NCBI GenBank assembly: GCA_021234155.1
Contig: JAJEKV010000205.1
Span: 541,501 to 605,500, forward strand
Source of the DNA: Isoetes taiwanensis
Lineage: Eukaryota; Streptophyta; Lycopodiopsida; Isoetales; Isoetaceae
Direction of reading: 5' to 3'
Length of the DNA stretch: 64,000 bases
Shown here: positions 36,176-47,938 of the stretch, in pieces
Layout of the letters: each line of letters starts with the position of its first letter
Numbering within the stretch: position 1 is the first letter of the stretch
Notes under the pieces: generated by a model
Database searches by the model: none
What the model was told of the DNA's origin: nothing
The model's input: only the letters and a program-made list of their open reading frames with translations
Made by a program: the position numbers and the translations under genes

Positions 36176-36556
36176 CTATCCGAAGGTTTTGCGAGCATAT
36201 TCAAGGTGACCTTCAGGGAGTCCCAAGCTTGATAAGTTGACCGATTTTGGGCACCAGATCTCACAATTGAATGGATCCCATGTCAAAAATTGAAAGCTTC
36301 TGAGCAGTCGCCTTCCAGGGTAGTAGATCCGATCTGCACAGCTTCCTTTACTTTGGAAATGCATCTCTGCTATCTGGTTTTTTTCCGGCATCCTTTGGCG
36401 CATCCCAGCTCCTTGAAATGTGTCGAGATTCTTCTTTGCATGAGTACTGATTTGTTTTATCCCATAGGGACATGCTACATTCTGGCATTTGCTCAAAGAT
36501 TCTGACGAAAACTGTACTATTTGATGACCTAATTTGACTTTGAGCATTATCTTCAA
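36176..36556 (-). other. 126-codon minus-strand ORF of unknown nature
   Basis: The frame ends with NLSSLGLPEGHLEYARKTFG and contains a few Cys residues but no pattern I can name. Its upstream side (36603-36625) is a 23-base A run on the plus strand. It may be chance or part of an old insertion. Confidence 0.2.
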
Positions 36557-36602
36557 AATACAATAGCATTAAAAAATTACACTTACAAAGTAAACACAAG
36601 TT

Positions 36603-36625
36603 AAAAAAAAAAAAAAAAAAAAAAA
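36603..36625 (+). repeat. Poly-A run (23 A)
   Basis: Homopolymer run that could be the tail of a degraded plus-strand retrosequence, but no 5' feature supports that. Confidence 0.6.
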
Positions 36626-36776
36626 CCCAGAAAAACATAGCCACTCAATGTGTGGATGAGCCTGGAAGCTGGAACTGCATTATACAATCGTATTCAATTT
36701 TATATTACAAAATACCACCCACGCCATATCCTACAATTTGCTATGCAAAGTAATCAAACGTGCTTTTGACTAGTTT

Positions 36777-36855
36777 TTTATTTTTTATTTTTTATTTTTT
36801 ATTTTTTATTTTTTATTTTTTATTTTTTATTTTTTATTTTTTATTTTTTATTTTT

Positions 36856-36902
<47 letters not shown>

Positions 36903-37009
36903 TTTTATTTTTTTATTTTTTTTTTATTTTTTATTTTTTATTTTTTATTTTTTATTTTTTATTTTTTATTTTTTATTTTTTATTTTTTATTTTTTATTTT
37001 TTATTTTTT
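36777..37009. repeat. ATTTTTT heptanucleotide microsatellite with a poly-T core
   Basis: About 230 bp of near-perfect (ATTTTTT)n, interrupted at 36861-36900 by an almost pure T run and a few A-shifted units. The long open frame over it is an artefact of composition. Length is likely to vary between individuals and to be poorly assembled. Confidence 0.95.
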
Positions 37010-39157
37010 AAATGTAGTTCATACTTTATACACCCTAAATTCTACATTGAATATGATGTTGGGCTCAGTACATAGTATTGTGACTATGAATACCACAAAG
37101 TTAGTCTAGCAAAAGATATGTTATGAATTGACATCCCATCCTTGACACAGAGGTTAACTATACTTATTTAATGGGTTATGTTATAACCAATAGGATGGTC
37201 TTAAGTTATCATCCAAACCTTCTAGCAGATCCTAAAGCTAATGTTGTGGCTTCAAAAGTGCAATACCAACAACAACCAATGATATGTCACATCATGTTGA
37301 GGTTAGCATGCATGTTTCATTTTTGAGTCCCATAGTTCTACATTTACATCAAGGTGTGTGAAGAGTATTGCTCATACCATGGCCACAAGAAAGGTAACAA
37401 AATGTAGCTTCAGGAACTGCTTTAAGGGGGAAGAAGCTATTGCTTGAATTTTGTAAATAGTATTGGTCTAGCAACTTGAGAGGATATTTCTGTGAGTTTT
37501 CTTGAAAGGTTTGGTGTGATTTCTGACAAGAACTAATCTTTAACTTAGGAACTTGGGATGCATGCTGGAGAAAGCATTACACAATATTTTGCTTTCGCAG
37601 GGTATTTAGAGGAGTACTTTCATCTTGGTTGAAATGTTGAGCCTAACCAAGCTACGCCAGTATTCTCTGTAAAAAAAGGGGGAGGAAGTTGAACCTCAAG
37701 TAGCAGAAGTCAAAGCTAAGATATCCAAGATGTCTTGTTGAAGGTTACTAAGCAAGTAGCTGAGATAAGGTCCCAAGGAAACCAAACTGTTGTTGCCACT
37801 TACTACAACTATACAAAGTACGATCTATATCCCGGGTGTGAATTTTTGGTAGGTTAATTTCCTTAGGGTTTTATGGTATTTTTTTGTGAATTCAAGTTAA
37901 TTGTTATTTAGTCAATCATATCCCCTACAACATTTTTATCTGCGCCTAGAATTGCAACTTTTTAGCCCCAATTGCTAGATGTACCTACGGAATATGCCAA
38001 TTATTCATTCCAATTATTAGCATGACGTCCATACCCAGATACTATTTGTTGGTCCTTGGAACAAGTTGCGTGGCGGATTTCCTCTCTTTTATTGACATTG
38101 AGTCAAATTTGTCAATTTGATGAGATATGAATAGAGCTATAAAAGTCGGTGATGAAATTTTTGCACGTCAATGAATCCCTTAGTTTGCAGAGCAATGGAT
38201 TTTTTGCAGCTCCAAAATTGTCTTTCATCACAACTCCATATATGTCTTTAGTTGGCCCTAGGCATTCTGTTGAAATGAGATGCCGAAGGGCTCGTATTCT
38301 CCATAAAAAAGAGGTATTAGACACATTTAAGCATCAGTTGAGTGTCAAAAGAACATTGTACATTTTGAAATGTCATAATATATCAGATACACTGATTCCG
38401 TCAAAAGAACATTATGCATTTTGAAAATCTTTGTCAAAGACATATTAACATTATATAATTTTGTATTTAACTTCATAACCCAGACACATATTAACATTAC
38501 AGGTGAAAGGCCATCTTGATCTAGTCTATGGATTAGAATTTCTGCTTAAACTTATCATAAAGATGGCACGTGAAGAAATCATCTGCTTTTCTTAGTTTCA
38601 AGGATCTCTGGCATTTTTATATTTTCTTCTAAAAAAAAAGTATATAGCGCTAAACTAAAAAATGGAAGCTTTGAGGCTAGATATCTTGTCCTTGTCTTAA
38701 TATCATATTGTGTATATTGTGCTTCACTAGAAATGATATATATTCTGAAATAACACCGGCCGGCCTCATATTAACACCTCATTGCTTCTTGTTATGCCTA
38801 CACATTGTGTTTAAAACATCTACTTGCCATCTTAGAAAACCAAATTGCTAAATTGTCCAGCCTTGTATTAACATCTCATTGCTTCTTGTTTACGCCTACA
38901 CATTGTGTTTAAAACATGTACTTGCCATCTTAGGAAACCAAATTACTAAGTTTTATAGTCTTTGACAAAATTGTTGAATGTAAAAATCCATAGCTTCGCA
39001 GAGCATAAATCAAATAGACATCCCTAAGCCATATTATCTAGAATTCAAATGCATCTTTAAACACGGGACCTCTTGGGAGCATACTTTTCTGACATTTGCA
39101 AATACTCTTTTGCAGGTACTGGTTGGGTGGGGGTTATGTCAATTAAAGGATCAACAC
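37010..39157. other. Unassigned stretch with a tandem duplication
   Basis: No gene recognised. An imperfect tandem duplication of about 105 bp lies at roughly 38770-38850 and 38872-38955, sharing CTCATTGCTTCTTGTT and TGTGTTTAAAACAT. A plus-strand frame at 38149-38424 shows no domain. Confidence 0.4.
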
Positions 39158-39577
39158 CTAAGGATTGGAAGATGATCTAGAAGGTGTCTGCATAGCATCG
39201 ACCTTTTTTTTTCCCTCATGTCCCATATAATCAGCACATATGCAAGAGGGTATGTGATTGACAGAAACTCTATGCGTTGCAGTAGGTCTTTTAAGATGGA
39301 AAACCACATGTTGTGAAGCTACACCTACCTCAATCATTTCCACATCAGCTTCCATATGCAGGGCATCATCTAAACTAGCCATGGCATCATGTGCTAATGT
39401 TTTCACTTGTACATCCTTTTTTCCAAACCTAAGCATGACATTGTTAGCAATTTCTTGTGGTGTCTGAGTTGATGGCATGCCTATGGTAGGCGTGCCAGTC
39501 ATATTATCACCACAAATGGTGTATCCTCCTTTTTCTAGCCTTTTTAATTCTGCCTCGGTCAAATTGACCCCTTTCAA
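39158..39577 (-). other. Hypothetical ORF, possible SWIM-like Cys motif
   Basis: A 139-codon minus-strand frame contains MLRFGKKDVQVKTLAHDAMA and later VNHIPSCICADYMGHEGKK. The IPSC.C.D segment resembles the start of a SWIM zinc finger (CxCx(n)CxH), but the second Cys-x-His is not found before the stop. The frame at 40098-39826 repeats the LRF....V theme (MLRFSEEEVKLIV), so both may derive from one gene or element. No start context or neighbours help. Confidence 0.3.
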
Positions 39578-39825
39578 TATTGGCCGAGCACCTGAACTCT
39601 CTAGTCTCGTTTAGGAATTCCAAACCTCGTGCAAATATTCTCATAGAATTGAATTAAATTGAATTGAATGTTTTTTTGATCGTCCATGGAGAAACCTGAC
39701 AGTAGCGAATGCATTGGCTTTCTTAAGTGGTACTGTTTCTGCTCGATTGGTGAATAAACAAGGATGTAGTCATGTCAATAAGATGAAGATGGTTAGATTG
39801 GTCCAAATTTAATCAACTCCCATAC

Positions 39826-40098
39826 CTAAAAGGGCCCAGGAGAGATATGGCATTTAGTGCTGCAGGGTGCAAAACTCTTTTTCCAAAGATTTAGGCATTG
39901 ATGACATGCACTTGGCAATGTGATAAGACTCCTTGAATAGTGTTGACTAGTAGTACCAACCCTTAATATTTTATTGGACGTAGTATCAGCTAAAAAATAG
40001 CTTCCACAGAGTCCCTTGTGATACTCTTTTACAATTAGTTTTACTTCTTCTTCACTGAACCTCAGCATCACTCTCTCTTTTTCTTTTTTCTTTTGCAT
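39826..40098 (-). other. Hypothetical ORF related to 39158-39577
   Basis: A 90-codon minus-strand frame beginning MQKKKEKERVMLRFSEEEVK. The N-terminal theme echoes that of the downstream frame, suggesting upstream exons or a diverged repeat of the same sequence. No domain is recognised. Confidence 0.25.
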
Positions 40099-40564
40099 CT
40101 AAGACAACTCCAAGGAGTGCAAAATGGAAAGCATTTGTTCAACATTCTCAAGTGGTTGGAGGTCATGCTGGTTGGAAGTATCTGGTTCTGCAAAAATGCT
40201 ATGTTAGGTTGTTGCCAACCTTTAACTTGTAAATGCAAGATTAGTGATTCATTTTCAACATCTTAATAATAATAGGAATCCTTGTGCATAAAGAATGCAT
40301 AAGGTAGATATAACTTAGATCCATGATCCTATGCATGACCTGTTTAACCTCAATATCATATATTTGTGATTTACATGCTTATCTATGCAATTTAGGTTTC
40401 TTTAAAGCCTGCCAATGCTATATTGCCTTGTCCTGATGTATTTGAATATGTATATGTTAGAAAGGCAACGATGCTTTTGGGCATTCACACACACTAAGAT
40501 TGTGACCTATTCCCTGGTACTTATCACAATCTCAATTTTGTCTTTTTGAAGGAGTAATAGAAAC

Positions 40565-40945
40565 AGAGGCACTGTACACAATGCATAGAAAAAAATAAAA
40601 CCCTAGTGGATAAGCTGACCCAACTAGGGACAAACGCCCGTGTTTGCATAAGAAGAACAATGTAAATAAGTATGAGACATTATATCTTTCTTATCAACAG
40701 GTAGAGAGAAGAAACAATATTGTGGTGATGATGATGATGATGATGATTATCCTGATGTTGCTCCAGCAGATCTCAATCATTTTTTTTGAAGGATTAATAA
40801 AATATAGTAACATACACAATGCATAGAAAAGAATAAAACCCTATAAGCTGATCCAACTAGGTACAAACTCCCGTCTATGCATAAGAAGAACACTGTAAAT
40901 AAGTCTGCCAAATTATCTCTTTCTTATCACTAGTTAGAGAGGAGC
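40565..40945 (+). repeat. Imperfect tandem duplication
   Basis: Two copies (about 40585-40720 and 40828-40945) share AATAAAACCCTA, AAGCTGA(C/T)CCAACTAGG and TGCATAAGAAGAACA. A short ATG/GAT triplet run lies between them at 40727-40746. Confidence 0.75.
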
Positions 40946-41228
40946 AACGATAAGCTTTAGTAATCTTATGTTGAGCACAACAAAAAAGTTGCAAATCAGA
41001 AATGTCTACTCCTTGAAAAATAGACAAGTGTCGCCTCTGCTACATATTCTAAAAGAGGTGCTAGGTGCGCCCTAGACTACTTTGGTCGTCAGATCCATCC
41101 ATCCTATGGCCCAGATCGTATGTTGAGGCCTCTAATTATGGTCATTTATGATTGGTGGCATCTATGATTTTGAAATATGAAATATAGGTTCACTTAAGGT
41201 TTTGAAATATGAAACACAGAGACTTGAA

Positions 41229-41233
41229 CCTGT
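41229..41233 (+). repeat. G3 target-site duplication, left
   Basis: CCTGT before the 5' LTR compares with GCTGT after the 3' LTR (52334-52338), four of five bases matching. Confidence 0.6.
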
Positions 41234-41823
41234 TGTTAGTCCTGTGCCTCCTGGTACATGACTATTCATGCATACGACGGACCAAGTCAAGTCCAAGGAT
41301 CTACAGTCAGGCACGGGTCAGTCGTCAAAGGCCCAGCAAAAGACCAAGCAGCAGACCACGCAGTCAAAGCCCGGGTCTGCTACCAAGAGGCGCTCAGACA
41401 AGTGACGGCCCGTCACCGCCCGCGTCAGCATCAGCGTGATTCCAGGCACTTCAAGAGGCACCGCCAGCATTCCTGCAAATCAGGCCTCCTTCCAGGAGTC
41501 GGCACCAAAATCAGTCAGAGTGTCTATATTGGGCCAAAGGCCATTGTACTATATATATGAGTAGAGCTAGCGCTCTAGTTTTTAGATGAGTTTTGAGTCT
41601 TGTCTCATTTTTTAGTTTTCTCTCGATTTCGAGAGCTCATGTACCATCATTGACATCAAGGAAGCTCATTATTGTGATCTCATTGTTCTCTTTTGTTTTC
41701 TTTTCCCTTTTCCTTGTTTTTCTTGCAAATCCCGCGTGACATAGTCCCCGGATTCTCCTGTTAGATCCAAGGGTCCTCACAGAGGGCTGTCTTGCAGGAG
41801 TTCCCGAACCCAGACCCCAAACA
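41234..41823 (+). repeat. G3 5' LTR
   Basis: Begins TGTTAGTCCTGTGCC and ends CAGACCCCAAACA. Compared with 51742-52333 it lacks one GCG triplet, has one extra C and differs at about six bases. Confidence 0.95.
41550..41558 (+). promoter_or_regulatory. TATA box of the G3 5' LTR
   Basis: TATATATAT lies in mid-LTR, followed about 20 bp later by the palindrome AGAGCTAGCGCTCT. The same arrangement is at 52060 in the 3' LTR. A start of transcription some 30 bases downstream is inferred. Confidence 0.5.
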
Positions 41824-41824
41824 C

Positions 41825-41842
41825 TGTCGCCGCTGCCGGGTC
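41825..41842 (+). promoter_or_regulatory. G3 primer-binding site, tRNA-Asp-like
   Basis: TGTCGCCGCTGCCGGGTC starts one base after the LTR. It resembles the complement of the 3' end of plant tRNA-Asp (TGGCGCCGTTGCCGGGGA), the usual primer of Tat/Athila elements, with a few mismatches. Confidence 0.65.
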
Positions 41843-41864
41843 TGATTTTTCTTTCCCTTCCATC

Positions 41865-43480
41865 ATGTCGGCTAGAGGTTTCACTCCTGAAGAACTTCTT
41901 TGCCAAACGGCGGCTCGACTGGAGCGCCATCAACGACGCGAGGCTGTTCGGGATATGTATGACACTGCTTATGACATTGAGGGAGGTCGTATCCGCTCAC
42001 GAGCTCAGTCGGCACCTCCTACCCCTCGTGCTCCTTCTCGACCAGGGTCTCCACCTATGTGTCGTCATTGTTCCCAACCGCAATCTCCACAACATACCCC
42101 TGTTCAGCCCACGCCTCACTATTTCCAGACTCCTGATAGCACATATATCAATATCCCTTCAGGTCACACCCCTCTTCCGTCACAACCTTCTTCACCTCCT
42201 GGTGGGATGGGCTACCATCAAGTGTCTTTTGGCCCTACCCATGTTCATGACTTTCAGTCTTCACCATCTTTTCAGCATGCTCTTCCTGTTTATCAAACCA
42301 CTGATCTTAAGCCTAATGAGGCAGGCTCTCAAGGCCCTTCCCCACCCGATGTTGCTTTCGCTGGATCACATGTTTTTTCAGTTCCACCCCCTTGCTCTCA
42401 GTCTCAGACTGTTCCACCTCTCTATGCTTCAACATATCCTCCAACGAATCCACCTGTCTATGCGTCTGTTCCGCCTTCCCCTCCCACTCCTAATTTGAAG
42501 GGCAACACTAAAGGCAAACCTTTGGATCAGAGTGCTCAAGCTCATATGGAAGAATTTGAAGCCTTGGCCATTCTGAATGGTCATGCGCAACCTCAACTTA
42601 AATTTCATATCTTTTCGACCACGCTCAGAGGCGCCCCTCATCAGTGGTTAATGGCCAACAAAAGTCACTGGAAACAGAGTTGGCAAGAAATGAAAACTGC
42701 CTTTCTGTCTCATTATGGCACCATGGACGATACCTTCAGCAAGAGCCCACGGAGTCAGCCAGGGATTTTGCGGACCGTCTTCACATTCTCGTCAGTAAAC
42801 TCCAGGAGTATCCCACGCAAAGCCAGATCCTCGCCTCGGTTTTCAAGTAGGCCTTCCTCCCCGCCATTCGACTCATGACGAATACTGCGCCCCAAGTCTC
42901 GAGCAGGCCATTGAATTGGTAAATCACTTTCGGTCAATGTTTCTTCTCGGGGTGTTGCTCTCTGGGAACTCCCTTTCATGCCCCCGTCATGGTTCCTCGA
43001 ACTCGGGTCAACCTCGCAAGCAAATCCACAATGCGCCACATCCGTGTACTATTTGTAAATATCAAGGTCATCCGCAAATGAATGCAACTCCTCAAATGGA
43101 CCTCCTCATTGTAAAAGATGCAATATGTGCAATCACGCCACGCGGAAGAATGCACTCGTTCCCATCCTACACCTTTGAAAGCAATAAAATGGTCTTTCAA
43201 GTCCGGACCACCCCTCAACAACGGCGGTCATATCAGCCTCAAGAATATCCAACTCAACAACCGCCAGATAACAAAGAAGAAGAAACCTCGCTGACCACGG
43301 GGACAAGGCAACCGTCCTCCCTTTGATCCTTCAAAAGCTCAATGTTATCATTGCCATGAATGGGGTCACACCACCACGGCGTGTCCTCAACTTCCTCAAG
43401 TTCAAGTTCAACTTAGGGGTTCAATCAACCAGCTTCGTCCGTCTCACCGGCTTACCAACTCTGGGTGGCTAATGGTAAAC
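41865..43480 (+). pseudogene. G3 gag, frameshifted
   Basis: The ATG at 41865 follows the primer site closely. Residues 1-215 are rich in Pro, Ser and Gln. A capsid-like block follows, with AHMEEFEALAIL and SWQEMKTAFLSHYG (residues about 226-285), typical of retrotransposon gag. Near 42740 the text continues in another frame (ESARDFADRLHILVSKLQEY). Later frames hold CTICKYQGHPQ and CKRCNMCNHA, and an exact CX2CX4HX4C zinc knuckle (CYHCHEWGHTTTAC) lies at 43343-43384. Gag would form the virus-like particle and bind RNA; this copy has several frame breaks. Confidence 0.8.
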
Positions 43481-44103
43481 AGGGCCCTCGTCCTGTTTTG
43501 AGGAAGCCTCCTCGGCCGCCTCAACAACAGCGACCTCAACAAGCAGCATCTACTTCCAATCCTATGGATCAACAAGCTCAGGAGGAGATTTATCAGGCTC
43601 TCAACCCTCCTGTCCAGCAGTCAAATTGGGTTGGTCTCGTCTCACGTCACACACGGGCTTCCCGCCTATTGACCATCATTCCTCATGAGACGCACCCTGC
43701 TTTTGCTGTCGACACCATCCCTCATGACGATGATAAAAAAGTTCACTTCGCACCTGATCTTGACAAACTCATGCCTCACGTCATGCCTAAAGTGAGACAA
43801 AGTATTCTTAAACTTATGCAGGCTGCGGAAGGTCGAACATTGGCAAATGTTCACGCCACAACTCGAGCTCAGCAGCGTCAAGCCGCACCGTCATCATCTA
43901 CCAGCGCACGCTCTCAGCCATATCCCAATATTGCTGCTGAGGTCGAGCTTCTCAAAGAAGTCTCTGCTTCTTTACCTCAGACTCCTGCTCCACTGGATCC
44001 TGCGGACCCATTTTCTCATGTTCCTTTGGAACTTCAAGAGGAACTTAAAGATCAAGATTCCTTTGAGCCTGGCCACTATTTTGAAACTCTGTCCGGCTCT
44101 TAA
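43465..44103 (+). pseudogene. G3 gag-protease linker
   Basis: A 212-codon frame with TRASRLLTIIPHETHPAFAV and acidic and Gln-rich stretches lies between the zinc knuckle and protease. It stops at 44103, just before the protease text in the next frame. It is probably the C-terminal gag/spacer region. No catalytic motif is seen. Confidence 0.6.
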
Positions 44104-44536
44104 AGACCAGTTACCTCTTCCAACGGTTCTGGTAGGAGCTGTTGCAACTTCAACACCCACGGTGCATGCCACAGTGGGCAATCAACATATCAATCATGTC
44201 CAAATTGATGGTGGTAGTGCCGTCAATTTCATTATTGATAAGCTCCGGAAGCAATTGGGCATCAAACAATTGTACCGTGCCCCTTATGACATCAAGTTGG
44301 CAAATGGCCATATCACGCGCCCTCAAGGCGTCACTCCTCTTCTACATATCAGCATCGGTGATCTCAAATTCCCTTTGGAATTTGGTGTTTGGAAAGCCGG
44401 AGAGGATCCTAGTGATTATGAAATGCTCGTTGGCAGACCTTTTCTCCGACAGGCAAAGAGTATTCACTACTGGGCCACGGACCAACTTGTCATCACTGAT
44501 GGCCATCTCAATGCCACATGGAAACTGGCAAATTAA
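44104..44536 (+). pseudogene. G3 aspartic protease
   Basis: The frame contains VQIDGGSAVNFI (active-site Asp codon at about 44207) and GRPFLRQAKSIHYW, matching the retropepsin active site and C-terminal ILGRPFL block of Tat-type elements. The triad reads D-G-G rather than D-T/S-G. The protease would process the Gag-Pol polyprotein. The frame starts without an ATG and ends early at 44536; the downstream linker is in a different frame. Confidence 0.75.
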
Positions 44537-45120
44537 TCTCTGTTGAGAATGCAGAACCCTCCATCTCTGACAGTGACTCTGAAGAAGCACAAAATATATA
44601 TCATGTTCAAGCTCCTCCGGCGGGTCTGCCTCTCTCATCTTATCCTGAGTATGCTGATCCTTGGGGTGACATGACGCTTGATTAGGACCAGGCTGTGGCA
44701 GCTCTTTTGGACCCTTACCTGGCTTCCTGCAATCGCATTCAACGACTTGATCATTTTTCTGACCCACTTGCTTCTTCAGAGACAGTTGATGTTCATGCCG
44801 TCATGAAGCAACCCTTGCTTGATGACGCTCAGCAGCCTCTTTTCTTCACGACGCAAAATGCTGCTCCTCCCGTCATGTTTCAGCCTCCTGCTCATCAGGT
44901 TCAGGACACGGAGGTCGTTCCTCATATTCAAACTCCAGAAGTGGAAATCGTGGACATTGGAAACAATCAACCAGTCCGCTTAGCTGCTAAACTTCCACCG
45001 ACCTATAAAGCACGCTACAGTGGATTGTTCAAAAAAATTCAAACATATTTTTGCTTGGAGCTACAAAACCTTCGAGGTATCAAAAAGAGTTGGGGAACTC
45101 ACCATTCCTACCAAATCTGA
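44537..45120 (+). pseudogene. G3 protease-RT linker
   Basis: After a frame change the text reads ISVENAEPSISDSDSEEAQ, meets a TAG near 44683, and continues as an open frame 44695-45120 with VEIVDIGNNQPVRLAAKLPP, the tether that precedes RT. The last part (from about 45055) changes frame to the AWSY-like segment usual before RT. Confidence 0.6.
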
Positions 45121-46012
45121 TGCACGCCCAATCTAGCAACGACATGATGGGCTCAACCCAAATTACCGCGGACTGCGTCAAGGCTGAAATTGACAAACTC
45201 TTGGCTGGCGGCACGATCTATGAGGTCAAACATTACGAGTGGGTGAGCCCCATCGTCATTGCTCTCAAACACAATGGTAAGATCGGCGTTTTGCGTGGAT
45301 TACGAAAACTCAATCAGCCCACGGGCGTGATCACTTTTCGCTTCCCTTCACCGACCGGGTTCTTGAAGAAGTTGCTGGTCATGAGATGTACTCTTTCATG
45401 GATGGTTTTTCTGGGTACAATCAAATTTCTATCAAGCAAGAAGATCAACTCAAAACTACCTTCACCACCCCGTGGGGCACTTTTGCCTACAAGGTGGTCC
45501 CTTTTGGTTTGTCAAACTCTCCTTCAACCTTTCAGCGCATCATGCTCTCCGTCTTTCACGACTTCATGAAGGATAACCCTTTTCTTCAGATTTTCCAAGA
45601 TGATTTTTCTGCCTACAGCTCCATGGATGATCACTTGGACAAGTTGGAGCTTGTCTTTCAAAAATGTGATGAATCTGGCCTTAGTCTCAATCCTGAGAAG
45701 TGCACTTTCTGCGTCACCTCCGGTGTTCTGTTGGGTCATGTGGTCAGTAAAGAAGGCATCTCCACAGATCCCGCTAAAATCAGTTGTGTATTGAAAGCTC
45801 AAGCACCGTCTAATATCAAAGAGACACGCTCCTTCCTGGGTAAGGTAAACTACTATTCCACCTTCATTCCTGGACTTGCAGCTATCGCTGACCCCATTCA
45901 TAAACTCACGGGTGATGAATCCACTTGGGCTTGGAATTCCCAAGCGGAAGCTGCTTTTCAGAAGTTGAAGCTGTTACTTACTCAGGCCCCGGTCCTTGTT
46001 CCTCCTCAATGA
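45121..46012 (+). pseudogene. G3 reverse transcriptase
   Basis: The first part (frame of 45051-45569) gives CVKAEIDKLLAGGTIYEVKH. Near 45350-45390 the frame shifts to MYSFMDGFSGYNQISIKQED, then KVVPFGLSNSPSTFQRIM, the catalytic block FQDDFSAYSS (about 45594), SLNPEKCTF, LGHVVSKEGISTDPAKI and FLGKVNYY. FQDD replaces the usual Y-x-DD. The frame ends at TGA 46010-46012 just where RNase H begins, so a Trp-to-stop change is likely. Confidence 0.85.
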
Positions 46013-46400
46013 AACAAGCCTTTCCACGTTCATGTTGACATCTCTGCTTTTGCCATTGGTGCTATCCTCTCTCAAGCTTATGATGAAACCACGGATAAAC
46101 CCATCCGTCATGCCAGCCGGAAACTCAATCCTGCTGAGCGCAACTATTCTGCCACGGAACGAGAAGCTTTGGGCTTAGTTTTCTGTGTCCAACGTTTCCG
46201 ACATCATTTGTTGGGAAGCCAGATCAAGTTCTTTGTTGATCATCAAGCTCCTTTATTTGATCAACAAAGCCACGCCCACGGGACGAATTGCTCGTTGGGT
46301 CCTCCTTCTACAGGAGTTCGCTCCCTTCGAAATTGTTCATAAGGCAGGCAAATCTCATGTGGTGCCTGATTATCTTTCACGCATCCACACGGATGATCCC
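46013..46400 (+). pseudogene. G3 RNase H
   Basis: Reading on after the TGA, the text is KPFHVHVDISAFAIGAILSQ, then RKLNPAERNYSATEREALGL and FFVDHQAPLF, with the Asp and Glu positions of Ty3 RNase H. Near 46262 the frame changes to GRIARWVLLLQEFAPFEIVH and PDYLSRI, the end of the domain. It would remove the RNA template during reverse transcription. Confidence 0.8.
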
Positions 46401-46599
46401 TCCACGGGTGTTTCTGACGCCTTTCCAGACGCTCAATTGTTTTCGGTCACGGCCACGCGCGCATTGGTTTCACAACTTTCAGCAATATCTTCTCTTTGGT
46501 GCTCTTCCTCCCGATCCGACGCTCTCTCTTCGAAAAGCTTTCGCCCCGCCACCGTCGGTTTTCGAGGAGAAGTCCGTGACTATACCATGGTTGCGGGCC

Positions 46600-47801
46600 A
46601 ATTGTACAAAGCGAGGCAAAGACATGGTCCTCCGGTCGTTGTGTCCTCCCTCACGAGGTGCCCGGATATTGTTCGACAAGCCCCACGATGGGCTTGGTGG
46701 TGGTCATTTTAGTGGTGACGCCGCGGCACGCAAAATTCTTTTTGGCGTGATATTTTGGCCCACTCTTCTTCAAAGATGCCCACGCTTATGCTCGCACGTC
46801 GTGACGTCGTCGGGCCAGATGGGAAAACCACGCCCGTGGACGCTCTTCCATTGACGCCCGGCCGCCACGCCACATCCCTTCAGCAAATGGGAAATGGATT
46901 TTGTGGGGCCCATGGACCCACCGGCGCGGCACACCCGTGCCCGCTATATTCTGGTCATCACGGATTATGCTACCAAATGGGCAGAAGCTTGTGCACTTCC
47001 CGACAACACTGCTACCAGCACAGCAAAGGTCCTCTATACGCATATCATCACGCGTTTCGGTTGTCCCACGGAACTTGTTAGTGATCGTGGCGTGCATTTT
47101 GTCAATCATACCATCAAAGAGCTGACGGATTATCTTCACATCCAACACCGGAAGAGTACACCCTATTATCCTCAAGGAAATGGCTTGGCTGAAAGTACCA
47201 ACAAGGCACTCATCACAGTTCTCAAGAAAATTTGTGGCGGCAAAGCAGTTGGCGAGTGAAAAGTTGCCCTCTTGTTCTTTGGGCTTACAACACTAGTTTC
47301 AAAATCGCTACTGGTCACACTCCTTTCAAACTGGTTTATGGTCAAGAAGCTCTGATGCCTTTTGAATATATTCTTCCAACTCTCCGTTTTCAACTTGCTA
47401 CAGCCCATAATCCACCTGCTGCACTCAAGGAAAGGGTTTATCAATTGGAACAGTTGGATGAACTTAGGCGCGATGCTTATATTCGTGTTCTTCATGGACA
47501 ACAGTTGCAGAAATCATTGCATGACAAAAGACTTAAGACAAAAACATTCAAAGAAGGTGATTTGGTTCTTCTTTATGATTCTCGTTACAAAAATTTTCCG
47601 GGCAAGTTAAAGTTTCGATGGCTTGGTCCGTATCAAATCATTCAAGTCGTGCAACCAAGTGTTTTCAAGCTGGCCGAACTCGATGGCACTCCATTACCTA
47701 CACTGGTTAATGGCTTTCGCCTCAAACAATTTCATACAACAGAAAGTGACAATCATCCACCAGATGTTGTTCCAGACACAGACACAACAGCTAGTGACTA
47801 A
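46600..47801 (+). pseudogene. G3 integrase
   Basis: An H2C2-like finger (HDGLGGGHFSGDAAARKI and a following Cys pair) spans about 46680-46800 across frames. The core frame 46894-47259 has MDFVGPMDPP, the second Asp in SDRGVHF, and PQGNGLAEST with the catalytic Glu. The C-terminal frame 47232-47801 has LVLWAYNTSFK, GHTPFKLVYG and GPYQIIQVVQ, ending FRLKQFHTTES, the usual Tat tail without a chromodomain. The two frames overlap at 47232-47259, marking one more frameshift. Confidence 0.85.
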
Positions 47802-47938
47802 CAAGCGGCATATTTATATTATAGAGGTGAAATTTTTACAAAATGTGAGCAGAGCCCATCTATTTCCGCTATGGGCAGAGCCCTATTTACAAAAATGGGC
47901 TGAGAGCCCTATCTACTAAGTCCTAAGGAGAAAACCCT

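Noticed and set aside
36777-37009. Interstitial telomere repeat
   Set aside because: The period is seven, but the unit ATTTTTT has no GGG, so it is not TTTAGGG or a known plant variant.
36760-37011. 83-codon ORF rich in Phe, Leu and Ile
   Set aside because: It is the translation of the ATTTTTT/poly-T tract and reflects composition only.
41209-41439. 76-codon ORF at the start of the G3 5' LTR
   Set aside because: It is the same frame as the ORF3 end in the 3' LTR, present here only because the LTR is duplicated.
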